From Arachnia rubra (GTDB lineage: Bacteria; Actinomycetota; Actinomycetes; Propionibacteriales; Propionibacteriaceae): DNA of 64,000 nt. The translations under genes were made by a program, and so were the position numbers. The notes under the pieces are model-generated. The model was not told the DNA's origin. It did not search any database and saw only the letters and a program-made list of their open reading frames with translations. Location: NCBI RefSeq assembly GCF_019973735.1, contig NZ_AP024463.1, forward strand, positions 1,860,001 through 1,924,000, written 5' to 3'. Position 1 is the stretch's first letter. Each line of letters begins with the position of its first letter. Positions 1 to 9,345 of the stretch are shown piece by piece.

Positions 1-222
1 GGCTGCCATATGCCCAAGGTTCCCGTAAAGACGATTGTCCGCATTCTCACGAACCGCGCAGGTGTTGAACACCACCACATCGGCACCCGCCCCGAGGACC
101 GGTTCAGCTGGCTCGGGTGCCCTCCTCATGCCGGCCTCCTCCAGAAGGCCCGCGATCCGCTCGGAATCATGGACATTCATCTGGCAGCCATAGGTGATGA
201 CGTGATAAGTGCGCGAACTCAT
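1..222 (-). CDS. miaB: MiaB, tRNA-2-methylthio-N6-dimethylallyladenosine synthase (N-terminal part)
   Basis: Only the first 74 codons are in the window; the gene runs off the left edge. The translation opens with the MiaB signature [17 protein letters not shown], then a NTCAVRENA segment. These hold the first two cysteines (Cys13 and the one in TCAVREN) of the N-terminal UPF0004 domain, which binds the auxiliary 4Fe-4S cluster. MiaB is a radical-SAM enzyme that adds a methylthio group to i6A37 of tRNAs reading UNN codons; the radical-SAM core would lie outside the window. It is divergent from the epimerase gene at 290. The recA-recX-rny-miaB neighbourhood is usual for actinobacteria, which supports the call. 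Confidence 0.93.
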   Translation of the reverse strand, partial: MSSRTYHVITYGCQMNVHDSERIAGLLEEAGMRRAPEPAEPVLGAGADVVVFNTCAVRENADNRLYGNLGHMAA

Positions 223-289
223 GGTGGCCCAACTCTAGACACCTGAGCCTTCACACACGAAAACGGCGGCACCAAACTAGTGTTGGTCC

Positions 290-1171
290 ATGATCTTCCC
301 AACGGGTGAGCAATACGAGATTAGCGCTGGGAGCTACGGCGCCGTCATCACCGAAGTGGGCGCCAGGTTGCGGAGCCTGACCTTCAACGGCCAGGAGCTG
401 CTGACAACTCACGGCGCCGAACAGGCCCCGAAAGGCTGGGAGGGGGCACATTTGCTGCCGTGGCCCAACAGGCTCCGCGACGGCCGATACAACCTGAGTG
501 GCCAGGAATTCCAGCTCCCCATCAACGAACCGACCAGGAATAACGCAAATCACGGCCTGAATGTGGGACTGCCCTGGGGATGTCTCACCCACCTGAGCAC
601 TTCAGTGCGGCAGCGAACCGTCCTCTGGCCTCGTCGCGGCTGGCCTGGGATCCTCGCAGTGGAAATCCTGCACCGGCTTGATGATCAAGGTCTCACCGTA
701 GAGGTAACGGCCACCAATATCGGCACGACCACAGTCCCCTGGGGATATGGGGCGCATCCCTACTTCCACTTCGATGACCTCACGGATGTGGAGCTGAGGA
801 TTCCGTTCGACTCAGAACTCATGGTGGATCCGGAACGGCTACTGCCGGTCCGGCTTGGTCCTGTGAGCCCCGCACATGACTTCACTCAGCCCCACACGAT
901 CGGTGAGACGACCTTGGATACCGCCTTCACCGACCCTTTCACCAGGGATTGGGCCGTCACTCTCAGCGGGAAAGACCACACCATCGAGGTCTGGGGTGAG
1001 GCCACCACCCAGTGGGTACAGGTGTTCACAGCACCACTGCGTGATGGCGTGGCGGTGGAGCCGATGACGTGTGGACCGGATGCTTTCAATGAAGGACCAA
1101 CCTACCGGGACCGGATCCTGTTGCGGCCTGGAGATTCCACCCACGCGCTATGGGGTGTCCGCGCCGGTTAA
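290..1171 (+). CDS. Aldose 1-epimerase family protein (GalM-like)
   Basis: A 293-residue protein of the aldose 1-epimerase (mutarotase) superfamily, expected to interconvert alpha and beta anomers of aldoses in the cytoplasm. Visible signatures are HLLPWPNRLRDGRY (the substrate-proximal PNR segment), NHGL near residue 90 (the N-terminal catalytic His region) and GAHPYFH near residue 160 (the second conserved His). The length matches the single-domain family. No clear Shine-Dalgarno precedes the ATG; initiation on a short or leaderless mRNA is possible. It is divergent from miaB and convergent with rny, whose stop lies 14 bases away, so it is probably monocistronic. The exact sugar cannot be told from sequence. 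Confidence 0.88.
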   Translation: MIFPTGEQYEISAGSYGAVITEVGARLRSLTFNGQELLTTHGAEQAPKGWEGAHLLPWPNRLRDGRYNLSGQEFQLPINEPTRNNANHGLNVGLPWGCLTHLSTSVRQRTVLWPRRGWPGILAVEILHRLDDQGLTVEVTATNIGTTTVPWGYGAHPYFHFDDLTDVELRIPFDSELMVDPERLLPVRLGPVSPAHDFTQPHTIGETTLDTAFTDPFTRDWAVTLSGKDHTIEVWGEATTQWVQVFTAPLRDGVAVEPMTCGPDAFNEGPTYRDRILLRPGDSTHALWGVRAG

Positions 1172-1185
1172 ACAGGTTGAGCATG

Positions 1186-2793
1186 TCAATGGGCCAGCTC
1201 AGTGGCACGTGACTCACGCACAACGGTGATACGGATTTGCCCTGGATAGGTGAGATTGGTCTCCACCTCGGTGGCGATCTCGCGTGCCAGGACCTGACTC
1301 ATCGCATCATCCACAATCTCAGGCGCCACCATGATCCTGACCTCCCGGCCTGCCTGCATGGCATAGGCACGCGTCACCCCCTCATGGGCCATTGCGATGG
1401 ACTCGAGGTGCTGCATCCGTTCCACATAGGCTTCCAACGACTCGCGGCGCGCCCCAGGCCGGGAACCGGATATGGCATCCGCTGCCTGCGTAAGAACGGC
1501 TTCGACGGTATGGGGCTCGACCTCGTTGTGGTGAGCCTCTACGGCATGGACAATGTCGGGGTTCTCCCCATGCCGGCGCAGCAGATCAGCTCCGACGATC
1601 GCATGTGGCCCCTCAGACTCGTGCGTCAGGGCCTTCCCAATGTCATGCAGGAAGGCAGCGCGCTTGCACTGCGCCACGTCAAGTCCCAGTTCAGCTGCCA
1701 TGACCCCGGCCAGGTGGGCGCATTCGATCAGGTGAGCAAGCACGTTCTGGCCAAAGCTGGTCCGGTAGGCAAGAGAACCGATGATGGGCAGCAGGTCCGG
1801 GTGCAAATCCGCGATACCCACCTCCAGCAACGCCTCGCTGCCAACCGTCTTGATGCGCTCGTCCAAGAGCCGCAGGCTCCGGGCGTGCACCTCTTCTATG
1901 CGTGCAGGATGTATACGCCCGTCAGCGACCAAGTCTGTCAGGGTCAGCCGGGCAGCCTCACGCCGCACCGGATCGAAGCAGCTCAACAGCACCGTCTCCG
2001 GGGTGTCATCCACCATCACATTAACGCCTGTGATCTGTTCAAAGGCCCGTATGTTGCGGCCCTCACGCCCGATGATCCGCCCTTTCATATCATCCCCGGG
2101 AAGATCGACGCTGGAAACCACAGACTCGCTAGTCTGCTCAGCCGCGCATCGCTGGATCGCCGTGACCACTATCGATCGAGCCCGCCTATCAGCTTCAGCT
2201 CTCGCGCTCTCCTCTATGTCCCGGGCCAGGGTTGCTGCGGCAAGCCGGGCTTGCCGCTCCGCCTCGGCCATCACCTCGGAGTGCGCAGCAGACACCGTCA
2301 GCCCCGCCACCCGCTCAAGCTCTATCCGGGCACGCTCCTGCTCCCCCGCGATTTCCTCACGCTTCCTGCGCAGTTCCACGCGCTGCTGCTCCAGCAGTTC
2401 CGCCCGCGTTGCCAGGCCTTCAGCCTCCGCCGCCAGGCGGTCCTCTCTCTCATGAAGACGTTCCTCATGACGCTCCTGGGCACTGCGTTGTTCGCGCAGC
2501 TCAGCCCGCTGAGCAGCAATGGCAGCCTCCAAGTCGTCACGACGCCTATCGATGTCCGCAGCAGCTTCGCGTGACCTCTCCTGGGCCTGTTCGAGGGCTC
2601 GCTCCGCATCAGTCCGCAGCTGCTCCGCGGCCTCCATGGCCTGTTTTCTTATGGAGGCGGCATCCGACCGGCTTCGGCGCTCGATCCTGGCTTTTTCCTG
2701 TATGAAGGATAGCGCGGCTCGTCGTTGCCGCCACGTGAGAACGGTCAGGACGATGCCCAGCAACCCGGCAATTACCCAGCCCAGCCATTCCAT
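1186..2793 (-). CDS. rny: Ribonuclease Y
   Basis: A 535-residue membrane-anchored endoribonuclease that starts bulk mRNA decay. Order of parts: an N-terminal transmembrane helix (WVIAGLLGIVLTVL), a long charged coiled coil (roughly residues 25-200, dense in Glu, Arg and Ala), a KH RNA-binding domain (GRIIGREGRNIRAFEQ) and an HD metal-dependent phosphodiesterase domain (FLHDIGKALTHE), then the C-terminal region. The length is typical of RNase Y (about 520). I chose the ATG at 2793 rather than the upstream GTG at 2811 because AAAGGGG lies about 9 bases before the ATG. It sits between recX and miaB, a common actinobacterial arrangement. Its stop is close to the convergent epimerase gene. Confidence 0.95.
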   Translation of the reverse strand: MEWLGWVIAGLLGIVLTVLTWRQRRAALSFIQEKARIERRSRSDAASIRKQAMEAAEQLRTDAERALEQAQERSREAAADIDRRRDDLEAAIAAQRAELREQRSAQERHEERLHEREDRLAAEAEGLATRAELLEQQRVELRRKREEIAGEQERARIELERVAGLTVSAAHSEVMAEAERQARLAAATLARDIEESARAEADRRARSIVVTAIQRCAAEQTSESVVSSVDLPGDDMKGRIIGREGRNIRAFEQITGVNVMVDDTPETVLLSCFDPVRREAARLTLTDLVADGRIHPARIEEVHARSLRLLDERIKTVGSEALLEVGIADLHPDLLPIIGSLAYRTSFGQNVLAHLIECAHLAGVMAAELGLDVAQCKRAAFLHDIGKALTHESEGPHAIVGADLLRRHGENPDIVHAVEAHHNEVEPHTVEAVLTQAADAISGSRPGARRESLEAYVERMQHLESIAMAHEGVTRAYAMQAGREVRIMVAPEIVDDAMSQVLAREIATEVETNLTYPGQIRITVVRESRATELAH

Positions 2794-2954
2794 GCGGCTA
2801 CCCCTTTGCACCTGACAACATGACCCGGAGGTTCAGGGCATTCGCACCCCCTGCTGAGGAGCGGGTACGACTGCGTCATGTCAGGGTGACGCAGACCCGA
2901 GGGATCAACGAAGATGTCTCGAACCGCGGGTCAATGACCCTACGACCGCCAAGG

Positions 2955-3473
2955 TTATTTCACAAGGGTGTTGTCGTCCGTGTCGGGGGCTGCTTCACCG
3001 AGTACGTCGTCCACCGCCGATGAGACCACGGCAACCTGGAACCCCCTGCGCGCCAGAGCCGCGGTAAGACGACGGCGCGCCACCTGGGGATCCAGTCCTG
3101 CCAGCCGATGGGAACGCCGCCGCGCAAAGGCCAGTGCAGCCTCCAGCTCCTCTTCGTAACCCACCTGGCCCAGGGCCTCCGCTACCACATCCTCAGCCAC
3201 ACCGCGGCGGCGTAGCTCCGCACGAATGCGTGTGGCTCCGTACCGGTTCACTTGCACGCATGTTTGGGTGAGTGCATCCGCGAAAGCAGCGTCGTCGACC
3301 AATCCGACGTCGCGGAAGCGCCCGATCAGCTCCTGACAGATCTCATCCGGGACACCGCGTGATGTGAGCCGATCCCAGAGCTCGGCCTCCGACCTGCTCC
3401 GGGAGTCCAGCAGCCTGAGCGCAATCTGTCTGGCGAATTCCAGCTGTTCATCGTGGCTCAGATCAGAAGTCAA
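2955..3473 (-). CDS. recX: RecX, regulatory protein of RecA
   Basis: A 172-residue RecX, a helical-repeat protein that binds in the groove of RecA filaments and limits their extension. The tandem three-helix pattern is visible: [19 protein letters not shown], then a block containing [10 protein letters not shown], then [17 protein letters not shown], as in other RecX proteins. The best in-frame start is a TTG that overlaps the last 11 bases of recA. That implies translational coupling and low RecX output relative to RecA, as known in other bacteria. No later in-frame ATG or GTG with a Shine-Dalgarno is obvious. Confidence 0.92.
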   Translation of the reverse strand: MTSDLSHDEQLEFARQIALRLLDSRSRSEAELWDRLTSRGVPDEICQELIGRFRDVGLVDDAAFADALTQTCVQVNRYGATRIRAELRRRGVAEDVVAEALGQVGYEEELEAALAFARRRSHRLAGLDPQVARRRLTAALARRGFQVAVVSSAVDDVLGEAAPDTDDNTLVK

Positions 3474-4515
3474 CCTTTACCTCACCGGTGTCTGGATTGA
3501 TGGCTTCCTTGGAGCCCTCCTCGTCGGTGACCCCAAGCGCTGCCCGGATCCGGCCGTCAATTTCGTCAGCGATCTTGGGGTTATTCCGGAGGAAGTTTCT
3601 AGCGTTTTCCTTACCCTGTCCCAGCTGGTCGGACTCATAGGTGAACCAGGCACCTGCCTTCCGAATGATTCCATTAGCAACTCCCATATCGATGAGGCTG
3701 CCTTCCCGGGAAATGCCTTCGCCATAGATGATGTCGAATTCAGCCTGCTTGAAGGGTGGCGCCACCTTGTTCTTGACCACCTTCACCCTGGTACGGTTAC
3801 CCACCATCTCAGAGCCGTCCTTCAGCGTCTCAATCCTCCTGACATCAAGACGGACTGAGGAGTAGAATTTCAGCGCACGCCCACCCGTGGTGGTCTCCGG
3901 CGAGCCAAACATCACCCCGATCTTCTCACGAAGCTGGTTGATGAAGATGGCAGTCGTACTAGCAGACTTCAGGGCGCCGGTCATCTTTCGCAGCGCCTGG
4001 CTCATCAAACGCGCCTGGAGACCCACATGGGAGTCGCCCATCTCGCCCTCGATCTCCGCCCGGGGTGTCAAAGCCGCCACCGAGTCGATCACAATGAGCG
4101 ACAGCGCACCGGAACGCACAAGCGTGTCGGCGATCTCAAGAGCCTGCTCGCCATTGTCGGGCTGGGATACCAGGAGTTCGTCAGTGTTGACACCGAGCTT
4201 GTTCGCATAGTCGGGATCCAGAGCATGCTCTGCGTCGATGAAAGCACAGATACCCCCCTCCGCCTGCGCATTGGCGATGGCGTGGAGGGCCACGGTGGTC
4301 TTACCTGAGGACTCAGGGCCGTAGATCTCGATGATGCGGCCTCGAGGCAGGCCACCGATCCCCAGGGCAACGTCCAGGGCAACGCTCCCAGTCGGGATGA
4401 CGTCTATGGGCAAGCGGGTGTCCTCCCCCAGACGCATCACTGACCCCTTGCCGTGCACCTTTTCAATCTGGGCAAGGGCGGCCTCGAGTGCCTTGGCGCG
4501 ATCCGCAACAGCCAT
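3463..4515 (-). CDS. recA: RecA recombinase
   Basis: A 350-residue RecA, the ATP-dependent DNA strand-exchange protein that also activates LexA self-cleavage. The N-terminal helix [20 protein letters not shown], Walker [10 protein letters not shown] (residues 66-74), the [11 protein letters not shown]alker B strand, the [18 protein letters not shown] loop region and the acidic C-terminus are all present. The start is the ATG at 4515, preceded by GAAAGGAACCACACA, rather than an upstream in-frame codon that would add a non-conserved 28-residue extension. It is followed by recX with an 11-base overlap. A LexA box was not resolved upstream. Confidence 0.98.
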   Translation of the reverse strand: MAVADRAKALEAALAQIEKVHGKGSVMRLGEDTRLPIDVIPTGSVALDVALGIGGLPRGRIIEIYGPESSGKTTVALHAIANAQAEGGICAFIDAEHALDPDYANKLGVNTDELLVSQPDNGEQALEIADTLVRSGALSLIVIDSVAALTPRAEIEGEMGDSHVGLQARLMSQALRKMTGALKSASTTAIFINQLREKIGVMFGSPETTTGGRALKFYSSVRLDVRRIETLKDGSEMVGNRTRVKVVKNKVAPPFKQAEFDIIYGEGISREGSLIDMGVANGIIRKAGAWFTYESDQLGQGKENARNFLRNNPKIADEIDGRIRAALGVTDEEGSKEAINPDTGEVKVDF

Positions 4516-4700
4516 TGTGTGGTTCCTTTCGACTCCCTGAGCCGTTCCCTGAGGGTTCAGCTCAACCTTCACCCTCACTCTAGGAATCTGGGGTGACAAA
4601 AATTCTGGCGTGCCCCAGGCTGTGGAAAACCCGGCGACAGCAACAGTCTACCCGAACATTTGTTCGATTGCCTCGGGGCGCGCCAGTTCCTCGGCCAGGC

Positions 4701-4895
4701 TCAGCGCATCGACTCCGGCAGTTCCAGCGCGATCCACACGGCACGCCAGATCTCCTTACACGGAACCCCGGCGGCCAGGCCCTCATCCACCGTCCGGCTG
4801 CCGAGCTCCTGCAGAGCGACCGTCGATGCCCAGCTCCTGGCATAGCTTTCCCCGAGGGCAGCCTCAAGCCTCGACCACAATTCAGCTTCACGCAT
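4701..4895 (-). CDS. DUF3046 small protein
   Basis: A 64-residue acidic protein beginning MREAELWSRLEAALGESYA and ending with a WRAVWIALELPESM segment. This matches the short DUF3046 family found just upstream of recA in many actinobacteria. The ATG at 4895 is chosen because family members begin with MR(L/E)xEFW-like residues; longer in-frame extensions are not conserved. Function is unknown. Its position directly upstream of recA, same strand, about 185 bases away, is the main clue and would allow cotranscription. No signal peptide or membrane segment is visible. Confidence 0.85.
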   Translation of the reverse strand: MREAELWSRLEAALGESYARSWASTVALQELGSRTVDEGLAAGVPCKEIWRAVWIALELPESMR

Positions 4896-5000
4896 ACGGG
4901 CAACCCTATTCCAGGGCCTACAGCAAAATGATGAGCTTTCTCGTACACTGACCCACAAACATGATCAACAATTGACCAGGAAATGCACGAAGGAGTCGAC

Positions 5001-5822
5001 ATGAACGCTGCGGGTACACATTCCCACAAGCGCTCCGATCGAATGCTCGCAATGCTTGCGCTGCTCCAGGAGAATGGTCAGATGTCGCTATCCCTGCTTG
5101 CCACCGAGCTGGGAACCTCCGAAGCCACCATTCGACGCGACGTGGCAGTGCTGGCAGCCCAGGGGCTGCTCGACCGGACACACGGCGGGGCACGGCCAAT
5201 TCAAGGTAGCCGGGAACTCCCGGTCAGGCTACGAGATGGGCGCAATCAAGCAGCGAAATCACGTATCGCGGCAGCCGCGGCCAAACTGGTCCCAGAAGGG
5301 AAACACGCCATCGGCCTCAGTGGTGGCACCACCGCGGCCGAGGTGCTTCGCGCCCTTCACCACCGCACCGACCTGACCATCATCACCAATTCCCTGAGCA
5401 TCGGCCTCGAGGCAGCCGAGCAGGGGCAAGGCCGCGTTCTCATAGCCGGTGGGGTGTTGCGGTCCAACTCACTAGAACTCGTCGGCTCCCTTGCTGAGGC
5501 AACACTTCGCCTCGTCAACGTGGGAACCGCCCTGGTGGGGGCTGACGGGATCAGCTCCACAGGCGGCATGACGACACATGACGACATAGAGGCGCGCACA
5601 AACCACACCATGATCGAGCGGGCCCAACGAGTCATCGCCGTCGCAGACGCATCGAAGATCGGTCATGTTACATTGGCGAAGATGGCCGATCTGAGCGAGA
5701 TTGACGTCCTGGTCACCGATTCCAACGCCCCAGAGGAGGAATTGGAGCACATCCGGGACCTGGGGGTCGAGACAGTGCTCGTCCCGGTACCGTCAACTGC
5801 CGACGCGAAGACAAACTTGTAG
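5001..5822 (+). CDS. DeoR-family transcriptional regulator
   Basis: A 273-residue DeoR/GlpR-type repressor. The N-terminal winged helix-turn-helix is clear (LLATELGTSEATIRRDVAVL, then the family hallmark DRTHGGA). The rest is the sugar-phosphate-binding DeoRC domain with AIGLSGGTTAAEVL, TIITNSLSIG and GADGIS. Start: ATG at 5001, six bases after AGGAG, rather than an in-frame codon at 4983. Such proteins usually repress sugar or polyol catabolic operons and are released by a phosphorylated sugar. No catabolic gene is adjacent (DUF3046/recA on one side, pgsA convergent on the other), so the target cannot be named from context. Confidence 0.92.
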   Translation: MNAAGTHSHKRSDRMLAMLALLQENGQMSLSLLATELGTSEATIRRDVAVLAAQGLLDRTHGGARPIQGSRELPVRLRDGRNQAAKSRIAAAAAKLVPEGKHAIGLSGGTTAAEVLRALHHRTDLTIITNSLSIGLEAAEQGQGRVLIAGGVLRSNSLELVGSLAEATLRLVNVGTALVGADGISSTGGMTTHDDIEARTNHTMIERAQRVIAVADASKIGHVTLAKMADLSEIDVLVTDSNAPEEELEHIRDLGVETVLVPVPSTADAKTNL

Positions 5823-5833
5823 GAACTCCCTGT

Positions 5834-6424
5834 TCAGTCCGCAAGAAGATCCTGCTTCCGGGCCCTGGCACGCATCCGGATCGCCTCACGGATGTAGTCG
5901 ACGCCAGTCACCAGGGTAAGGATCAGGGCGGCCCACATCAGCGCCCAGGCCAGTACCTGCAGCGGTCCCGGCAGCCCAGGCAGCCAAGCCAGCATGGCGA
6001 CCAGCGCCAGCGTCTGCGTGGCTGTTTTCAGCTTGCCGCCACGGTTGGCAGCCATGATCCCGTACTTGGCGATGACGGCACGCAACCAGGTGATCCCCCA
6101 TTCACGCACCAGGATCAAAACTGTGAAGAACCAGGGAAGCTCACCTAGCAGGCTCAAAGATATGAAAGCCGCTCCCGTGAGCGCCTTATCGGCAATGGGA
6201 TCCCACAGCTTCCCGAAGTCTGTGACCAGGTTGTAGCGGCGGGCAATATAGCCATCGGCCAGGTCCGTCAACATGGCCGCAACGAAGATACCTGTGGCGA
6301 CGAATCGCCAGCTTTGGCTTGTCGGCTGCCAGAACAGTACCGCCACAAGCAACGGGACCATGATGATCCGAAGCACCGTAAGCACATTGGGCACGTTGAG
6401 ATTGTCCGGTCGTATATCGCTCAT
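5834..6424 (-). CDS. pgsA: CDP-diacylglycerol-glycerol-3-phosphate 3-phosphatidyltransferase
   Basis: A 196-residue integral membrane enzyme that makes phosphatidylglycerophosphate from CDP-diacylglycerol and glycerol-3-phosphate, the first committed step to phosphatidylglycerol and cardiolipin. The CDP-alcohol phosphotransferase motif is intact: DLADGYIARRYN followed by DFGKLWDPIADK, giving the DG-AR-G-D-D metal-binding pattern. Several hydrophobic helices follow. The ATG at 6424 has AAGGGGAG about 8 bases upstream. It lies 92 bases downstream of ftsK on the same strand, as in many actinobacteria. Another CDP-alcohol transferase activity cannot be fully excluded, but length and context favour PgsA. 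Confidence 0.92.
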   Translation of the reverse strand: MSDIRPDNLNVPNVLTVLRIIMVPLLVAVLFWQPTSQSWRFVATGIFVAAMLTDLADGYIARRYNLVTDFGKLWDPIADKALTGAAFISLSLLGELPWFFTVLILVREWGITWLRAVIAKYGIMAANRGGKLKTATQTLALVAMLAWLPGLPGPLQVLAWALMWAALILTLVTGVDYIREAIRMRARARKQDLLAD

Positions 6425-6516
6425 CGGAGCTCCCCTTCAGGCATGCCTCCACCCCTCCCGGGTACCTCGCTGATCCTTATCTTTATCTTTTTCCCTCATG
6501 CTCTTCCCCATGCCGC

Positions 6517-9043
6517 TCATCCGGGCTCGCGAAGGGAGGCAAGAAGATCGCTGAGGTCATCGGGTTTGACCAGCACCTCACGAGCCTTGGAGCCCTCGGA
6601 GGGTCCGACCACACCACGAGACTCAAGGATGTCCATCAGGCGTCCCGCCTTGGCAAACCCGACGCGGAGCTTACGCTGCAGCATCGAAGTGGAGCCAAGC
6701 TGGAGCTCCACAACCAGACTGGCGGCATTCAGCACCAGTTCGAGGTCGTCGCCGATGTCATCGACCACTTTCTTCTCGGCGGCGGCGGTCGTCACATCCT
6801 CCCGGTAGGTGGGCTGCAGCTGCTCAGAGATATGGGTGACGATTTCACGGATCTCAGATTCATTGACCCACGCGCTCTGAACCCGGATCGGTTTCCCAGC
6901 CCCCATCGGGAGGAACAGGCCATCTCCCTTGCCAACCAGTTTCTCCGCGCCTGGCTGGTCGAGGATGACCCTGGAATCAGTCATGGAGGAGGTGGCGAAG
7001 GCAAGCCGGGAGGGTACGTTCGCCTTGATCAGACCTGTGACGACGTCTGTGGAAGGACGCTGGGTAGCTAGCACTAGATGAATCCCAGCGGCACGTGCGA
7101 GCTGCGTGATCCGCACCACGGACTCCTCGACGTCCCGGGGGGCGACCATCATGAGGTCGGCAAGCTCATCGACCACCACAAGCAGGTAGGGATACGGCGC
7201 CAGAACCCGTTCGGAGCCCTCCGGAAGCTTTACCTGGCCTGCCCGCACCGCTTTGTTGAAGTCATCGACATGCCGGAACCCGAAGGCAGCCAAGTCGTCG
7301 TAGCGCATGTCCATCTCACGGACCACCCAGGCCAGAGCCTCGGCAGCCTTCTTGGGATTCGTGATGATGGGGGTCACCAGGTGAGGTATCCCCTCGTAGT
7401 GGTTGAGCTCCACTCGTTTGGGGTCCACCAGAAGCATCCGCACCTCCTCTGGGCTGGCCCGCATCATGATGGAGGTGATCAGGGAGTTGATGAAACTTGA
7501 CTTGCCGGACCCAGTCGCGCCTGCCACCAGCAGGTGTGGCATCTTAGCCATGTTGGCCAGCACGAAGCCACCCTCGACGTCCTTGCCCAGGCCGACGGTC
7601 AGCGGATGGTGATCGGTACGGGCTTTGGGAGAACGCAGCACATCCCCGAGGCTGACCACCTCTTTGTCGAGGTTCGGGATCTCGATCCCGATGGCGGATT
7701 TCCCGGGGATCGGGGTCAGGATGCGGATCTCGTTGCTGCCGACCGCATAGGCGATGTTGTCTGCCAGGCCTGTGATCTTCGAGACCTTGATGGCGTTGCC
7801 GAGCTCTACCTCGTAACGGGTGACTGTGGGGCCGCGTGTATAGCCGGTGACCCGGGCGTCGATGGCGAACTCCTCCAGGGTCGCGCTCAACTGCGCTACC
7901 ACCCGATCTGATGCCTCCGTGCGCTGCTTCGGGCGCGTCCCTGCCGCGAGCAGGGATTCATCCGGCAGCTGGTACATGACATCGCCACTGAGCTGCAGCT
8001 GCTCAGCACGCCCTGTCATGGGGGTGTGGGCTGGCGGCGGCAGGTCGGGCCTCTCCCCCGGCTGGGGTGCCGCCTCGGCGCGGGGCTGCGTCTGCTCCTT
8101 CTCCAGGGGATAATCCTCGTCAGTCGCATAGTCGTAGACCGACCCGTCATAGGAGGACTCCTCCTCGTAGGCAGGCTCCTCATCCGTGATGAGCGGCGTG
8201 TCATAGGGTACAGCGACGCCAAGCTCCAGTTTTTCCTCCTGCGGCTCATCTGGGCGCTCCACCAGTGAGGCAAAGGCATTCCGGATTCCCGCCAGGACAA
8301 CGCGGATGGGCTTGCCGATCACGAACAGGAGTCCTGCGATCGTGACGATAAGAAGCACTGGGACCGCTACCCAGGTTGAGCTGAGATCAGCGATGAAACT
8401 ACTTGCCAGGAAGCCGAACACACCACCAGCGCGCCGCAGTTCCTCCATTTGCTCTGGTCGGTCTGGGTCTGGCCGGGGCAGGCCGCGGGAGAGATTGATC
8501 AGCCCAAGCCCACCCATGGTGACCAGGAGCCACCCGAGCCCGGTGCGGGGCGCTGCCTCGACATCCCTGGGATGCCTCAGGACACGCCAAGCCCCATACA
8601 GCAGAACGGCAGGAACCAGCGGTGCCGCCATCCCGAAGAGAGTCGTTATGGTGACTCCGATGACCTCTCCAACGATCCCCGGCAGCATGAACCACGACCG
8701 GGAAGCGATCAGAAGGGCCAGGACCAGCATGAACAAACCAATGCCGTCACGCCGCCGTTCAGGCTCAACCTCAGTCTCCACCCCGCCGAAACTCCTTGCC
8801 AGAGTCCCTAAACCATGGGCCAAGCCCCGGAGCATGCGTCCCAGGAACTGGAAGACCGGATTGGGGCCCGAAGGCTGGATGCGAGTGGGAGCGGTCCGCG
8901 TGGTCGATGAGCTGGAGGCCGGTTTCCGCCCCCCCCGACTTCTTCGATCCACTTCGTGATGCGGTGCTCGATTTCCTGGTCCGCTGCCCGGCACCCGACT
9001 TGCTGGAAGAACTCCTGGCAGAGGAAGAGCCGCGTGTCGCCAT
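6517..9043 (-). CDS. ftsK: DNA translocase FtsK (one-base frameshift near the N-terminus)
   Basis: FtsK couples septation with chromosome-dimer resolution by pumping DNA at the division site. The body shows about four N-terminal membrane helices (GIGLFMLVLALLIA, VITITTLFG-like, WLLVTMGGLGLI, VAVPVLLIVTIAGLLFVIG), an acidic linker, the RecA-like motor with Walker A GATGSGKSSF, and the C-terminal DNA-reading gamma domain (LQRKLRVGFAKAGRLM). The expected start is the ATG at 9043 (MATRGSSSARSSSSKSG, a Ser/Arg-rich tail typical of actinobacterial FtsK). That frame is separated from the body by a run of eight G (minus strand, 8929-8936); seven would restore one 841-residue protein. As given, only a version beginning with unrelated residues from about 9087 reads through. 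A homopolymer error or a true indel are both possible. Confidence 0.93.
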
Positions 9044-9122
9044 GGTCCCAAATCTAGTCCAGAGGCTGGTCTGGATGCGAGAACCACCCCGGCAGGCTGT
9101 TGTCAAAGGTGCCTGGATTGTC

Positions 9123-9334
9123 TCAGTCCGGAATGCCGACCATCACCGAAGAGGCCTTGATCACGGCGACAGCCTCCGCCCCCACTTTGAGACCGAGTTC
9201 CTCGATGGCCTCATTGGTGATCGAAGAGCTGATGACGAGTCCTGGCGCGAGTTCAATCCGGACGATGCCATTGACGGCTCCCGGCTCCACGGCGGCGACA
9301 GTCCCCTGAGCTGGTTGCGGGCGCTGAGTCTCAT
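9123..9334 (-). CDS. mop: Mop/TOBE-domain molybdopterin-binding-like protein (apparent frameshift)
   Basis: A Mop (TOBE) domain protein, a small oxyanion-binding protein that stores or delivers molybdate or tungstate. The body reads GTVAAVEPGAVNGIVRIEL, then TNEAIEELGL and AVIKASSVMVG, classic Mop. The conserved start MRLSARNQLRG is encoded at 9334 in another frame, preceded by GAAAGGAAAACAG. It joins the body only if the GGGG run at 9303-9306 had five G. Corrected, the protein is 70 residues, the usual Mop length. As written, a longer in-frame reading has a non-conserved N-terminus. It is last in an apparent ddl-thiL-mop operon; the thiL stop is 11 bases upstream. Confidence 0.82.
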
Positions 9335-9345
9335 CTGTTTTCCTT

